From NCBI GenBank assembly GCA_034437655.1, contig DAOTTU010000063.1:186001-250000 (forward strand): a stretch of 64,000 nt of DNA, read 5' to 3'. Source of the stretch: J027 sp034437655 (GTDB taxonomy: Bacteria > Chloroflexota > Anaerolineae > Aggregatilineales > J027). Shown here in pieces: positions 26,574 through 35,379 of the stretch (position 1 is its first letter; the number at the start of each line of letters is the position of its first letter). The notes beneath the pieces were generated by a model. The model was given only the letters and a program-made list of their open reading frames with translations, searched no databases and was not told where the DNA came from. A program made the position numbers and the translations under genes.

Positions 26574-28187
26574 ATGGCGCGTCGTTTATCTGAACTATTG
26601 AGCATGTTACCGTTCGAATTTGAACCTGCTGATGATAATCCACGCATTAGCGCACCCGTCACTGAAAACGCGGGTGAAATCGAACCGGGCGGGCTTTTCT
26701 TAGCGCGGCAAGGGCGCATTACAGACGGGCATCGCTTCATTGCTCAGGCTGTTGAGCGCGGGGCCGCTGCGGTTGTGGGGGAACGAGACCATGCCGACGT
26801 CGCAGATGCACTCAATGGTGTGGCCTATGCACGGGTGCCAAATGGGTATGAATCCTTTGGGTATCTTGTCTCTGGCTATGAAGGCAACCCTTCGCGCCAT
26901 TTGATTGTTATTGCTGTGACAGGTACCAACGGCAAAACGACGACAACGACGACTATTTACCATATTCTGAAGGCAGCAGGTGTCAAAGTTGGCTTAATTT
27001 CAACCGTGGCGGCACACATCGGTGACCGTGAAATCTCGACCGGGTTACACGTGACCAACCCACCAGCCCATCAGTTGCAGCGTTATCTTAGCGAAATGGT
27101 CAATGCGGGAATGACGCACGTCGTGCTAGAAGTAACCTCGCAGGGGCTGGACCAGGGGCGCGTCAATGGCACCCAGATTGACGTCGCCGTGTTGACGAAC
27201 ATCACCCACGAGCATCTGGACTGGCATGGTAGCTTTGCCGCCTATCGTACGGCCAAGGCCCGGCTCTTTCACTTGATGAAAGAAACACCCCGCAAGGGCT
27301 CACAACCCAACATCGCGGTGATTAACGCCGATGACCCATCTGCCCCCGTTATTGCAGAAGCTAGCGTCGGGGCCGATTATCTGTTGCTTTATAGCACTCA
27401 TCAGAAAGACGCTGATCTGTACGCAGACAACATCCACTATGGGGCAAGTTTCACATCGTTTATGCTACGCGGTAATGCGGGCGATATTCCAGTCCGCTCG
27501 CCGCTGGTGGGTCAATACAATGTGTCAAATGTGCTGGCCGGCATTGGCGGAGCAATTGCGGCCATGCCTCAGCCTGAAAATCAGCAACTCATGATTAATG
27601 CAATTCCACGTGGGGTTGCCGATATGCCACAAATCCCCGGGCGGATGGAACGTATTGACGCCGGGCAGAACTTCATCGCTATCGTTGACTTCGCCCATAC
27701 CCCCGATGCGCTAGAAAAAGCGATAGCCGCTGGCCGTTTGATGACTGCTGGTGACGGGCGTGTGATTGTGGTGTTTGGTAGCGCGGGGTTACGTGATGTT
27801 GAAAAACGGCGTTTAATGGCTGAGGTCGCTGCTGATTATGCCGACCTGACAGTACTCACTGCTGAAGACCCGCGTACCGAGTCACTCTCACAAATTCTTG
27901 ACACCATGAAGCAGAGCGCGCAGGGTAAAGGTGCTGTTGAGGGCGAAACGTTGTGGGCTATTCCAGATCGCGGACGGGCGATTCTACACGCCTGTGAACT
28001 GGCACAGCCGGGTGATGTTGTGATGGTGTGTGGCAAAGGCCATGAACAGAGCATGTGCTTTGGAAGCGTTGAACATCAGTGGGATGATCGTAACGCGCTA
28101 CGGCTGGCCCTACAGGGCACACCGCAATTGACCTTACCGTCGGCCACTGAGCCTTATGATACGACTGAAGCATGGCGCAATGATTAG
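26574..28187 (+). CDS. murE: UDP-N-acetylmuramyl-tripeptide synthetase, MurE-type ligase
   Basis: 537 residues with the three-domain Mur ligase plan. The N-terminal domain binds UDP-MurNAc-dipeptide. The central ATP loop is 'VTGTNGKTTTTTT' (about 116-126), with 'EVTSQGLDQGR' and 'TNITHEHLDWHG' (catalytic His and ATP contacts). The C-terminal domain has 'IPGRMERI' and 'DFAHTPDALEKA'. It adds the third stem-peptide amino acid in the cytoplasm. The specificity loop reads 'EDPR' (residues 431-434) where meso-diaminopimelate enzymes usually have DNPR. It starts with ATG after GAGG and converges on the kinase gene. Confidence 0.88.
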   Translation: MARRLSELLSMLPFEFEPADDNPRISAPVTENAGEIEPGGLFLARQGRITDGHRFIAQAVERGAAAVVGERDHADVADALNGVAYARVPNGYESFGYLVSGYEGNPSRHLIVIAVTGTNGKTTTTTTIYHILKAAGVKVGLISTVAAHIGDREISTGLHVTNPPAHQLQRYLSEMVNAGMTHVVLEVTSQGLDQGRVNGTQIDVAVLTNITHEHLDWHGSFAAYRTAKARLFHLMKETPRKGSQPNIAVINADDPSAPVIAEASVGADYLLLYSTHQKDADLYADNIHYGASFTSFMLRGNAGDIPVRSPLVGQYNVSNVLAGIGGAIAAMPQPENQQLMINAIPRGVADMPQIPGRMERIDAGQNFIAIVDFAHTPDALEKAIAAGRLMTAGDGRVIVVFGSAGLRDVEKRRLMAEVAADYADLTVLTAEDPRTESLSQILDTMKQSAQGKGAVEGETLWAIPDRGRAILHACELAQPGDVVMVCGKGHEQSMCFGSVEHQWDDRNALRLALQGTPQLTLPSATEPYDTTEAWRND

Positions 28188-28191
28188 CGAA

Positions 28192-29328
28192 TTATTTCAC
28201 CTGCGGAAGATCAAAGTAAAAGCACGCGCCGCCAGTGTCTTGATTGATATACCCAACCCGGCCGCCGAGCTTGTCGGCAATACGACGCACAATTGACAAC
28301 CCCAGCCCGTGCCCTTCAGCGCGGATACGGTCCAGGCGCGTGAATGGTGCAAAGATCAAATCTTCTTTTTCAGGCGGAATACCCGAGCCATTATCTTTCA
28401 CCATAAAACGGACAAAGCCATCATCCAAGACCATCGCGTCGAGGCTTAAGGTCGGGGGACTACCGCTATATTTGACCCCATTGCTGATGTAGTTGATCCA
28501 GATTTCTTCAATCCATTCCGGGTGCCCCAGCGCCGGGGGCCAGCTTTCTGCTACATGGACCACGGCTTCAGCCATTGTGATTTCAATTTCCAGCCGTTTT
28601 AATGCCTCCTGAATGATGCGTTTGGTGTCGAGCGCGGTCAGTTTAACATCTTCACGTCGAATACTGGCGAGCAATAGGAGTTCGTTGATAATGTTGCCCG
28701 CTTTGACCGCAGCACGTTGGATATAGCTCACGTATTTGTGTAACGCCTCACCCGTTTCACCAGGTATGGCTGACACTTCGTCAGATAGTAAAGTGCTGAA
28801 CCCGAGCATATGATGTAATGGGCCCTTTAAGTCATGGGCGACTGTGTGTGCAAAGGCATCCAGTTCAGCATTACGTTCAAGTATGGCGGCTTCATAGGCT
28901 TTGCGTTCAGAAATTTCACGCACAATAACGACTGCCAACCGACCGTGGGGTGTACTCAACGTGGTTAGCGTTGCTTCAATCGGAAACTCAGTACCGTCCT
29001 TGTGCAACGCATACAGGTCGCCGCGTTCCATTGCTTTGGTGCTGCGCTCTTCCTCACCAGCCATATAGTCATCAACATGGTGTTTGTGATGATGACGAAA
29101 CCGTTGTGGTAGGAGCATGTCAACGGGTTGACCCTGTACTTCGTTGTGCTGGTAGCCGAACATTTCTTCAGCACCATTGTTGAAACGCACAATCTGTTGC
29201 TGCCGATTAATCATGATAATCGCATCGGGGACGAATTGCATAAGCTGCCCGATATTCTCTGGCCATAACGGTTCATTGGGGTTATGGTTGTTGGCCCTGT
29301 TGTTGTGGTCTGTGTTTGTATCGACCAT
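28192..29328 (-). CDS. PAS-domain sensor histidine kinase
   Basis: 378 residues. A polar, Asn-rich N-terminal tail precedes a PAS domain (about 25-140; 'PDAIIMINRQQQIVRFNNGAE') with a PAC-like end 'VVIVREISERKAYE'. The DHp helix carries His165 in 'AHDLKGPLHHM'. The HATPase domain is intact: N box 'YISNGVKYS', G1 'KDNGSGIPP', F box 'FAPFTRL', G2 'GHGLGLSIVRRI'. There is no membrane helix, so it senses a cytoplasmic cue such as redox or a ligand bound by PAS. It is divergent from the MerR-like regulator gene, 186 bases away. No response regulator is adjacent. Confidence 0.87.
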   Translation of the reverse strand: MVDTNTDHNNRANNHNPNEPLWPENIGQLMQFVPDAIIMINRQQQIVRFNNGAEEMFGYQHNEVQGQPVDMLLPQRFRHHHKHHVDDYMAGEEERSTKAMERGDLYALHKDGTEFPIEATLTTLSTPHGRLAVVIVREISERKAYEAAILERNAELDAFAHTVAHDLKGPLHHMLGFSTLLSDEVSAIPGETGEALHKYVSYIQRAAVKAGNIINELLLLASIRREDVKLTALDTKRIIQEALKRLEIEITMAEAVVHVAESWPPALGHPEWIEEIWINYISNGVKYSGSPPTLSLDAMVLDDGFVRFMVKDNGSGIPPEKEDLIFAPFTRLDRIRAEGHGLGLSIVRRIADKLGGRVGYINQDTGGACFYFDLPQVK

Positions 29329-29514
29329 TTTCGACTCGTTTTGAGATGGTGAGTATCTAATTTACATTGTACCTGCTGGGAAGCGACGTGCAAGCCACCT
29401 TTATTGACAAAAGTCCATGAAAATAGGGCGAATTGTGACATGACTTGCAATCTTACCGTCGCATCTTTGATAATAGAAGGAGACGACCGCATTCCCAAGA
29501 AAGGGGTAGCCACA

Positions 29515-30126
29515 ATGACGGATTGGCTATCATTAAAGAAAGCCGCAGATCGTCTCGGGGTTCACCCGACGACGTTGCGCCGTTGGGCTGACAACGGTGA
29601 CGTACCAGTTTATGTGACACCGGGAGGGCATCGTCGCTTTCTCGAAAGTGACATTGACGAGATCATTCAACATGGGTCGGGTGCTGAAAACGGTAACCCG
29701 GAAGAAGTGCTTGCCAGCCGGGCACTGTCGGCAACACAGAAACGTTTGAAGCAACCGACACCGCAAGTGAAATGGCTCGAAGTTTTTGGCCAGAAAGAAC
29801 GTGAACGCCAGCGCAAGCTCGGCCAACGGCTGTTGGGGCTGATCATGCAACACATCAGCACACCTGACTCGGACGAACGATTGCTCGCTGAGGCGGGTAC
29901 GTTCGCGATGGAGTATGCTGAAAGTTGTGCTGCACAAGGGCTGACGGCCGCACAGGCGCTCGAAATCGTTATATTCTTCCGCGACGGTATTGTTGAAACC
30001 GCGTTGCAGGCACCAAGTGTGGCGAATTATGACGACGAAATGCGACTGAAGCTCATGCGCCGAATCAATCAAGTGTTCAACATTCTACAAGTGACCTTGA
30101 TTAAACATTATGAGCAGCTATCATAG
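29515..30126 (+). CDS. MerR/excisionase-like DNA-binding protein with helical C-terminal domain
   Basis: 203 residues from the ATG at 29515. AAAGGGG lies eight bases upstream, so this start is preferred to the longer frame from 29404. Residues 1-50 are a winged helix-turn-helix: 'LSLKKAADRLGVHPTTLRRWADNGDVPVYVTPGGHRRFLE' reads as helix-turn-helix plus wing (given here as two joined motifs, 'LSLKKAADRLGVHPTTLRRW' and 'TPGGHRRF'). The remaining 130 residues are all helical ('FGQKERERQRKLGQRLLG', 'FRDGIVETALQ') and may sense a signal. It is divergent from a PAS kinase. Confidence 0.75.
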   Translation: MTDWLSLKKAADRLGVHPTTLRRWADNGDVPVYVTPGGHRRFLESDIDEIIQHGSGAENGNPEEVLASRALSATQKRLKQPTPQVKWLEVFGQKERERQRKLGQRLLGLIMQHISTPDSDERLLAEAGTFAMEYAESCAAQGLTAAQALEIVIFFRDGIVETALQAPSVANYDDEMRLKLMRRINQVFNILQVTLIKHYEQLS

Positions 30127-30174
30127 TGGCGGCTAAAATGGTGTAGATTTTTTTCAGACTGACGAGGAAAAACG

Positions 30175-31290
30175 ATGAAGCGAACATGGTCTATTTTTCC
30201 CGGTGTGCTTGTGTTCATTGCTGTATTGGTTGGTGTGCAGGGGCTGGTTGATGCACAGGGAGACGGTGACGGCGCACTTGACCCGGCCGTGACTGCTTTG
30301 CTTGCACAATTACGCGGCGCGTATGAAACGACGGCGGCGGAACCTGTATACACCATCACCAGTGAAGACGAAAGCATACAGGCGACGTCGGTACGACGCT
30401 TGACCTCTGGAACCTACCTGATGGACGTTACTATTTTTGAGTCTGTCGTCAGTTTACAGACCATCATCACCGAGATTGAGGCAACAGTTAATGAAGCCGC
30501 CATCTACACCGCCACAGTTGCCACTGAGCTTGAGCAGCAACAGGGCCTTGGCTTTGAATATGTGCGCGACGGTGAAGTGCTGAGTACGCCTGAAGACACC
30601 GAAAGCGAACTGGAACTAAATTTCTCACTGATTACCACTGACGGCACGACTTATATCAACTCAGACGCAACTGGTTGTGAATATCGCGTTGGTGTCCCTG
30701 AAGGGTGGCGTGTGGTGGAAGGTGATGGTGTGCCCGTACTGGAAGAAACCACACTTTCAGGGGCGAGCATCCGTGAGGTCGAAGGTGCAGTGAGTCTTGA
30801 CAATATCGCCAGCACTGTTACCGAACTGCTGCAACCAGAAATTGTGATCGGGCTTGATGTGCTTGGCACTGAAGAAATCAACGACGAACTTGCCCGCCGC
30901 TACCTGGTGACGCTTGATGGCCCGGCAGCATTGGAAACGCTTGGCATTACGTTTGAGGATATTATTGCCGAACTGGAAACAGCGGCTGGTGCAGCGCTCA
31001 GTGCGCCTGAAAGTAGTGAACAGATTACCTACACACTCGAAATCTTGATAGGCGATGTCTCTGACCGCATTTATGAGCAGACCTCAACGCTGCAATTAGA
31101 GGTCCAATTTACCGCTCCGGGCAATGCCAGCGCTGCCTATAACCTGACGCGCACCAATACGATCACTCTTTCGGCATTTGGGGAAATGGCTGATGTTGAG
31201 GTGCCTGAATTAGGTGTCCCGAACCCGGATGACACCTGCGTTCAAGACACCACCATCGACGACACAGTTGATATTGAGATTGACGAATAG
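30175..31290 (+). CDS. secreted acidic protein, possibly LolA/LppX-like fold
   Basis: 371 residues, not firmly recognised. The signal peptide (1-28, ending 'GLVDAQ') is followed by a strongly acidic mature protein with alternating beta strands and one long helix. The layout 'TTDGTTYINSD', 'GWRVVEGD', then a later 'LARRYLVTLDG' segment resembles LolA-like lipoproteins (DUF6612, LppX), which carry lipids. No lipobox Cys is present. GAGG lies seven bases before the ATG. It ends in a Thr/Asp-rich tail, six bases from the convergent argS stop. Confidence 0.55.
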   Translation: MKRTWSIFPGVLVFIAVLVGVQGLVDAQGDGDGALDPAVTALLAQLRGAYETTAAEPVYTITSEDESIQATSVRRLTSGTYLMDVTIFESVVSLQTIITEIEATVNEAAIYTATVATELEQQQGLGFEYVRDGEVLSTPEDTESELELNFSLITTDGTTYINSDATGCEYRVGVPEGWRVVEGDGVPVLEETTLSGASIREVEGAVSLDNIASTVTELLQPEIVIGLDVLGTEEINDELARRYLVTLDGPAALETLGITFEDIIAELETAAGAALSAPESSEQITYTLEILIGDVSDRIYEQTSTLQLEVQFTAPGNASAAYNLTRTNTITLSAFGEMADVEVPELGVPNPDDTCVQDTTIDDTVDIEIDE

Positions 31291-31296
31291 TCAGTC

Positions 31297-33015
31297 CTAC
31301 ATCTGCTCTGGTGCTGACATGCCGAGTAGATGCAACACACGCTTAAAGACGACTTTCGCCGCCCGGTAGAGCCGCATCCGGGCTTTGGCGACATCTTCTG
31401 GTACATCGCTATGCAACACACGCACGCGGTCATACAGCGGGTGAAACTCGCGAGCCAGTTCCAGTGCCCAGAACGCAATCTGGTGTGGGGCGATGGCGTC
31501 GTGGGCCAGCCGCAGTTGCTCTGGTAGTTCTAGCATCTTCAGCACAAATGTGGATTCTTCATCACCGAGCAGTGATAGGTCAGCATCAGCGTCCCAATCG
31601 TCAGCATAGCCGCGTTCTGCCAATTGTCGAATAATCCCTGCACAGCGCACATGGGCGTTTTGAATATAAAATACCGGGTTTTCGTTGGACTGCTGCACGG
31701 CGAGGTCAAGGTCAAAATTAATGTCGTTGTCGGTGCTACGTTGTAGCAGGAAATAGCGCACCGCATCGGCCCCGACTTCATCGAGAATGTTGTCTAACGC
31801 GATGATTTCACCCTTGCGTGTGCTGCCGGTCACGGCCTCACCATCTTTCAGAATGAACACCAACTGATGCAACACCACGTCGAGCCTGGCACTGTCATAA
31901 TCCAGCGCTTCTAGCCCATATTTCACCACCTGCGACTCCGTGAAATGATCTGCCCCTAAGACATTAATCAGCCGTACAAAGCCGCGTTCCAGCTTGTTGA
32001 TATGGTAAGCGATGTCTGGCAGAACGTAGGTGGGGTCGCCGTTGCTACGCACGATAACGCGGTCTTCACGGTCACCAAATGTTGTACTGCGGAACCAGGT
32101 TGCGGGTTGAGCGTTCTGGGCCTCAGCTTTTTGGGTTTCTTCGTCGCTGGCGCCTTCACGCACAGGGCTGTCGTAGGTGTGTCCACCCGCTTTGAGGCGT
32201 TGCAAGGCATCTTCTACTGCGCCATCATCGTAAAGACTCAGTTCGTTGAAATAGCGGTCAAAGCTGATTTCGATGCGCCGGAGTGTGGACTGGATCATCT
32301 CAAAAATTTCGGTTTCGGCCCGTTGCTTGAAGGGTTCCCAATCCTTGTCGCGCCATGTTTCCCCGACTTCAGCGGCAAGGGTCTTGCCCATTTCTGCCAG
32401 GTACTCCCCAACATAACCTTCTGCTGGCACAGGAACGTCATCCCCTAGTGCTTGCAGGTAGCGAGTTCGTAGGCTGTGCCCGAGCATTTCCATCTGGCGA
32501 CCACCGTTATTGAAATAATATTCACGGTGAACAGCCCAGCCACAAGCCTCCATCAGGCGGGAAATGGCGTCACCAACGACGGCACCGCGTGTGCGCCCAA
32601 TGTGGAGCGGCCCGGTGGGGTTGGCGCTCAGGAATTCGACCAGCAGCGGCTGGCCGTTACCGATGTCTTGCGCAAAGACCGATTCCCCCGCTGCGATAAT
32701 CGTTTCGGTCTGCTGGCGAACCCACTGCGGGCTCAGCCAGAAATTAATAAAGCCCGGTGGCGCAACCTCATGCTTGGCAATCAAGTCACTTTCAGGCAGA
32801 TGTTCGATGATAGTGTTGGCGATGTCGAGTGGCTTTTGCTTGAAAGTTTTGGCATTGGCCATCGCAATCGGTGAGGCATAATCCCCAACTTTCGACGGTT
32901 TGATGGGTGGAAATTGCGGGCTGGCATCGGTGGGCAGTGCCCCCGCGGCCTGTGCATGTTCAACAGCTTGCTGAATCAAGGCTTCGATTCGGTTAGGAAT
33001 GGGCGTAAAGCTCAA
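31297..33015 (-). CDS. argS: arginyl-tRNA synthetase
   Basis: 572 residues, class I. The N-terminal domain is followed by the nucleotide-binding core with 'SANPTGPLHIGRTRGAVVGD' (HIGH-equivalent). The KMSK loop is replaced by 'TGSTRKGEI', as in other ArgRS of this type. The C-terminal DALR anticodon-binding domain holds 'LARE' and 'ARMRLYRAAKVVFKRVLHLL'. It charges tRNA-Arg in the cytoplasm. I chose the TTG at 33015 because AGGAG sits eight bases upstream; a GTG at 33024 would overlap that site. It lies 41 bases after the ABC-2-like permease gene, on the same strand. Confidence 0.92.
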   Translation of the reverse strand: MSFTPIPNRIEALIQQAVEHAQAAGALPTDASPQFPPIKPSKVGDYASPIAMANAKTFKQKPLDIANTIIEHLPESDLIAKHEVAPPGFINFWLSPQWVRQQTETIIAAGESVFAQDIGNGQPLLVEFLSANPTGPLHIGRTRGAVVGDAISRLMEACGWAVHREYYFNNGGRQMEMLGHSLRTRYLQALGDDVPVPAEGYVGEYLAEMGKTLAAEVGETWRDKDWEPFKQRAETEIFEMIQSTLRRIEISFDRYFNELSLYDDGAVEDALQRLKAGGHTYDSPVREGASDEETQKAEAQNAQPATWFRSTTFGDREDRVIVRSNGDPTYVLPDIAYHINKLERGFVRLINVLGADHFTESQVVKYGLEALDYDSARLDVVLHQLVFILKDGEAVTGSTRKGEIIALDNILDEVGADAVRYFLLQRSTDNDINFDLDLAVQQSNENPVFYIQNAHVRCAGIIRQLAERGYADDWDADADLSLLGDEESTFVLKMLELPEQLRLAHDAIAPHQIAFWALELAREFHPLYDRVRVLHSDVPEDVAKARMRLYRAAKVVFKRVLHLLGMSAPEQM

Positions 33016-33056
33016 TCCGGGCACTCCTTACACAATTGATGGTGGCTAAATTCAGG

Positions 33057-33995
33057 TCATTTTGTTGGTTTCCGGTGCAGAAAACCTGTCACCCGATATT
33101 GCACCATCCCCAGCAACACCACAAGACTCAGTATGCCGACGAGCAGAGGGGCCAAGCTATAGGTGGCACCAATTGTGATGATATAACGCGCCAGGTCTGG
33201 TTCCTGTTCCAGCCACACGACGACGACTGATGCATGCGGTGCGCCAGTCATGAGTGCCAGTGCAGGGAGCGTTGACAGTGTGATAGTAAGCGTGCTGGTG
33301 GTTAGCATTAATCCTGCCCCGAGGCGATAAAACAGCCATACTCCCCATGCCAGGCCGCTGGCTTGCTGCGATGAGATTGCAACAAGCGACAGCAACAACC
33401 CCACCGCTGCAAAAACCGCTAACTCGATAAGCGGTTGCACGATAATGAGTGTACCCAGTGCCAGCAACCCGAACGGCGATTGTGTATAGATTGCATCAAG
33501 TTCAAGTGTGAAACCTTCGACAAGAATTAAACACACCGCCAGGATACGCATGACGATAATCGGCCACACAATATGGGCGTTATTCCAGAGGAGCGCGCTG
33601 AATTTGCTCAAGAGTATCTGATAGCGGGGCAAGGGAGTGCTTAGTAGAGGTTCCCACGTGCCGTTTTCAATCTCACGGGCAATCATTTGCGCACTCAGGG
33701 GTGGAATACTAACCGCACCGCGTAGCAACAACAGTTCGCTCAGCACCAGCATGAACGGGACCATCACAACGGTGACCGGGAACAATAAAAAGCCGAACAA
33801 TCGTGGCCCGGTGATGATTGCGCCACCGGCTGCCATCAATACCAGTATGGTAAACCCCGGCGAAACGCTCAACAACCGCTGCCCGAGCTGCTCAATGCGA
33901 ATATCTAGCCGACGATAGGCGCGGAGTTCGTTGGCAACCAGTGGAAAACGTGGGTGTAACCAGTTTGGCAGCGTGTCAATCAATCGCTCAATCAT
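33057..33995 (-). CDS. ABC-2-like membrane permease, no adjacent ATPase
   Basis: 312 residues. It has about six helices. The segment 'AREIENGTWEPLLSTPLPRYQILLSKF' is the coupling segment of ABC-2 permeases (given here in two parts, 'AREIENGTWEPLLSTPL' and 'ILLSKF'). There is no ATPase gene next to it; one side is argS and the other is divergent KptA, so it may use a distant ATPase. There is no good ribosome site before ATG 33995. A similar orphan permease lies at 55638-56639. The substrate is unknown. Confidence 0.7.
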   Translation of the reverse strand: MIERLIDTLPNWLHPRFPLVANELRAYRRLDIRIEQLGQRLLSVSPGFTILVLMAAGGAIITGPRLFGFLLFPVTVVMVPFMLVLSELLLLRGAVSIPPLSAQMIAREIENGTWEPLLSTPLPRYQILLSKFSALLWNNAHIVWPIIVMRILAVCLILVEGFTLELDAIYTQSPFGLLALGTLIIVQPLIELAVFAAVGLLLSLVAISSQQASGLAWGVWLFYRLGAGLMLTTSTLTITLSTLPALALMTGAPHASVVVVWLEQEPDLARYIITIGATYSLAPLLVGILSLVVLLGMVQYRVTGFLHRKPTK

Positions 33996-34051
33996 GGCGG
34001 AAACTATATCATAGGTGTTGCAACCTGACGAACTTTCTCAAGGAGTCCCTG

Positions 34052-34609
34052 ATGCTAAGCCCAGAAGACGTGCGCCTCAGCAAAACCCTCGCCTTTATTC
34101 TGCGTCATCATCCGCATTACTATGAGCTGGAACTTGCGCCCGGCGGCTGGATTGGCATGGCCGACCTGCTCGACGCACTGCGGCGTGAGAATCAACGCTT
34201 TGCAGCCGTGACGCAGGCAGATATTGAGCGTATCATCAATGCGTCGGACAAGCAACGTTATGAGATTGAAGGCGGTCGCATTCGAGCCTTATACGGGCAT
34301 TCAGTAGACGCGGCGCTGGCGTATACACCCGGTGAACCACCGACCGTCCTCTATCATGGCACAGCCGCAAAGGTGGTGCCTATTATTCAAAACGAGGGGT
34401 TAAAGCCGATGTCGCGCCGCTATGTCCATCTCTCGGCTGATGAAGAAACAGCGCGGCTTGTCGGGCAGCGCAAGGGTGGCAAGTTGGTGCTACTGTACGT
34501 CGCTGCACTGCAAGCTCACCAGAACGGCATCGCATTTTATTATGGCAACGATGATGTCTGGTTGGCCGACCATGTGCCGCCGGATTACATCACAACTCGC
34601 CCCGGCTAG
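34052..34609 (+). CDS. kptA: RNA 2'-phosphotransferase (Tpt1/KptA family)
   Basis: 185 residues, the normal bacterial length. The N-terminal winged-helix part has 'LSKTLAFILRHHP' (Arg18, with the His pair). The C-terminal ADP-ribosyltransferase-like half has 'VLYHGTA' (His102), 'MSRRYVHLS' (Arg122/123) and 'DKQRYEIE' (Arg69), matching the conserved Arg/His set. The family moves a 2'-phosphate from RNA to NAD, giving ADP-ribose 1'',2''-cyclic phosphate. AAGGAG is seven bases before the ATG at 34052, so the longer frame from 33941 is not used. Its RNA substrate in bacteria is unsettled. It overlaps the convergent hydrolase gene by four bases. Confidence 0.87.
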   Translation: MLSPEDVRLSKTLAFILRHHPHYYELELAPGGWIGMADLLDALRRENQRFAAVTQADIERIINASDKQRYEIEGGRIRALYGHSVDAALAYTPGEPPTVLYHGTAAKVVPIIQNEGLKPMSRRYVHLSADEETARLVGQRKGGKLVLLYVAALQAHQNGIAFYYGNDDVWLADHVPPDYITTRPG

Positions 34610-35376
34610 AGGCGCTCGACGGGGTTGCGCAGCGTACCAATGCCTTCAATTTCAACTTCAACCACATCATCGTCGTTTAGTTCGCTGACCCCTTCAGGCG
34701 TCCCGGTCAGGATGACATCACCGGGCAGGAGCGTCATCACCCGGCTGACAAAGGCAATCAGGCTGGGGATATTATGGATCATCAACGACGTACGGCTGTC
34801 TTGCACGGTTTTGCCGCTCAAGTGCGTCTGTAATCGTAAGTCGCCGGGGGTGGTAAGGTTGGTTTCGATCCATGGGCCGAGCGGGCAGAATGTGTCGAAC
34901 CCTTTGGCCCGCCACCACTGCGCATCCTGCTTTTGTAGCACACGGGCGCTGACATCATTGGCGCACGTATAGCCAAGAATCGTGTCCTGTGCAGCCGCCA
35001 CCGAGACGTGACGAGCGACTTTGCCCATCACAACGGCCAGTTCACCTTCAAGGTCAATCCGTCCGACATCTGGCAATTGGATTGGGATATCGTAACCAAT
35101 CAGCGCAGAGGTCGGCTTCAGGAAAATAAAAGGCTCGTCTTCAGGAGCAGTATTGCCCATCTCAGCGGCGTGAGCGGCGTAATTGCGACCAACAGCGATG
35201 ATTTTGCTGGGTTGGCACGGCGGCGCGATCAACAGGTGTTCAAATTCTCCCATCGGGTTGCCTTTTTCCAGCGTTGCGGCGAAAGGGTCTTGCCCCACCA
35301 GTTCATAGACGACCCCGTCTTCAACCAGTCCATATTTTGCACCCTCAGTGGTGAAATAGCGCGTTATTTTTGCCAT
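34606..35376 (-). CDS. fumarylacetoacetate hydrolase family protein
   Basis: 256 residues. Catalytic and metal motifs of the FAH fold are present: 'IAVGRNYAAHAAEMG', 'EPFIFLKPTSALIGYD', the metal-binding 'DLEGELAVVMGK' with Glu-x-Glu, and 'GYTCANDVSARVLQK' with the Asp. This layout fits the FAHD1 or 2-hydroxyhepta-2,4-diene-dioate isomerase group, which cleaves or isomerises beta-keto acids with Mg2+. The exact substrate cannot be fixed. The start is ATG at 35376, three bases after the methyltransferase stop, so the two are probably co-transcribed. Confidence 0.87.
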   Translation of the reverse strand: MAKITRYFTTEGAKYGLVEDGVVYELVGQDPFAATLEKGNPMGEFEHLLIAPPCQPSKIIAVGRNYAAHAAEMGNTAPEDEPFIFLKPTSALIGYDIPIQLPDVGRIDLEGELAVVMGKVARHVSVAAAQDTILGYTCANDVSARVLQKQDAQWWRAKGFDTFCPLGPWIETNLTTPGDLRLQTHLSGKTVQDSRTSLMIHNIPSLIAFVSRVMTLLPGDVILTGTPEGVSELNDDDVVEVEIEGIGTLRNPVERL

Positions 35377-35379
35377 CTC

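Noticed and set aside
18086..30126. A single large phosphorelay or defence island
   Set aside because: The signalling genes are on both strands with unrelated genes between them. Only the CheY/cyclase/hybrid block is compact, and no nuclease, toxin or defence effector is present.
31297..33015. ArgS lacking KMSK as a sign of decay
   Set aside because: Many bacterial ArgRS have an altered KMSK loop; all other motifs are intact.
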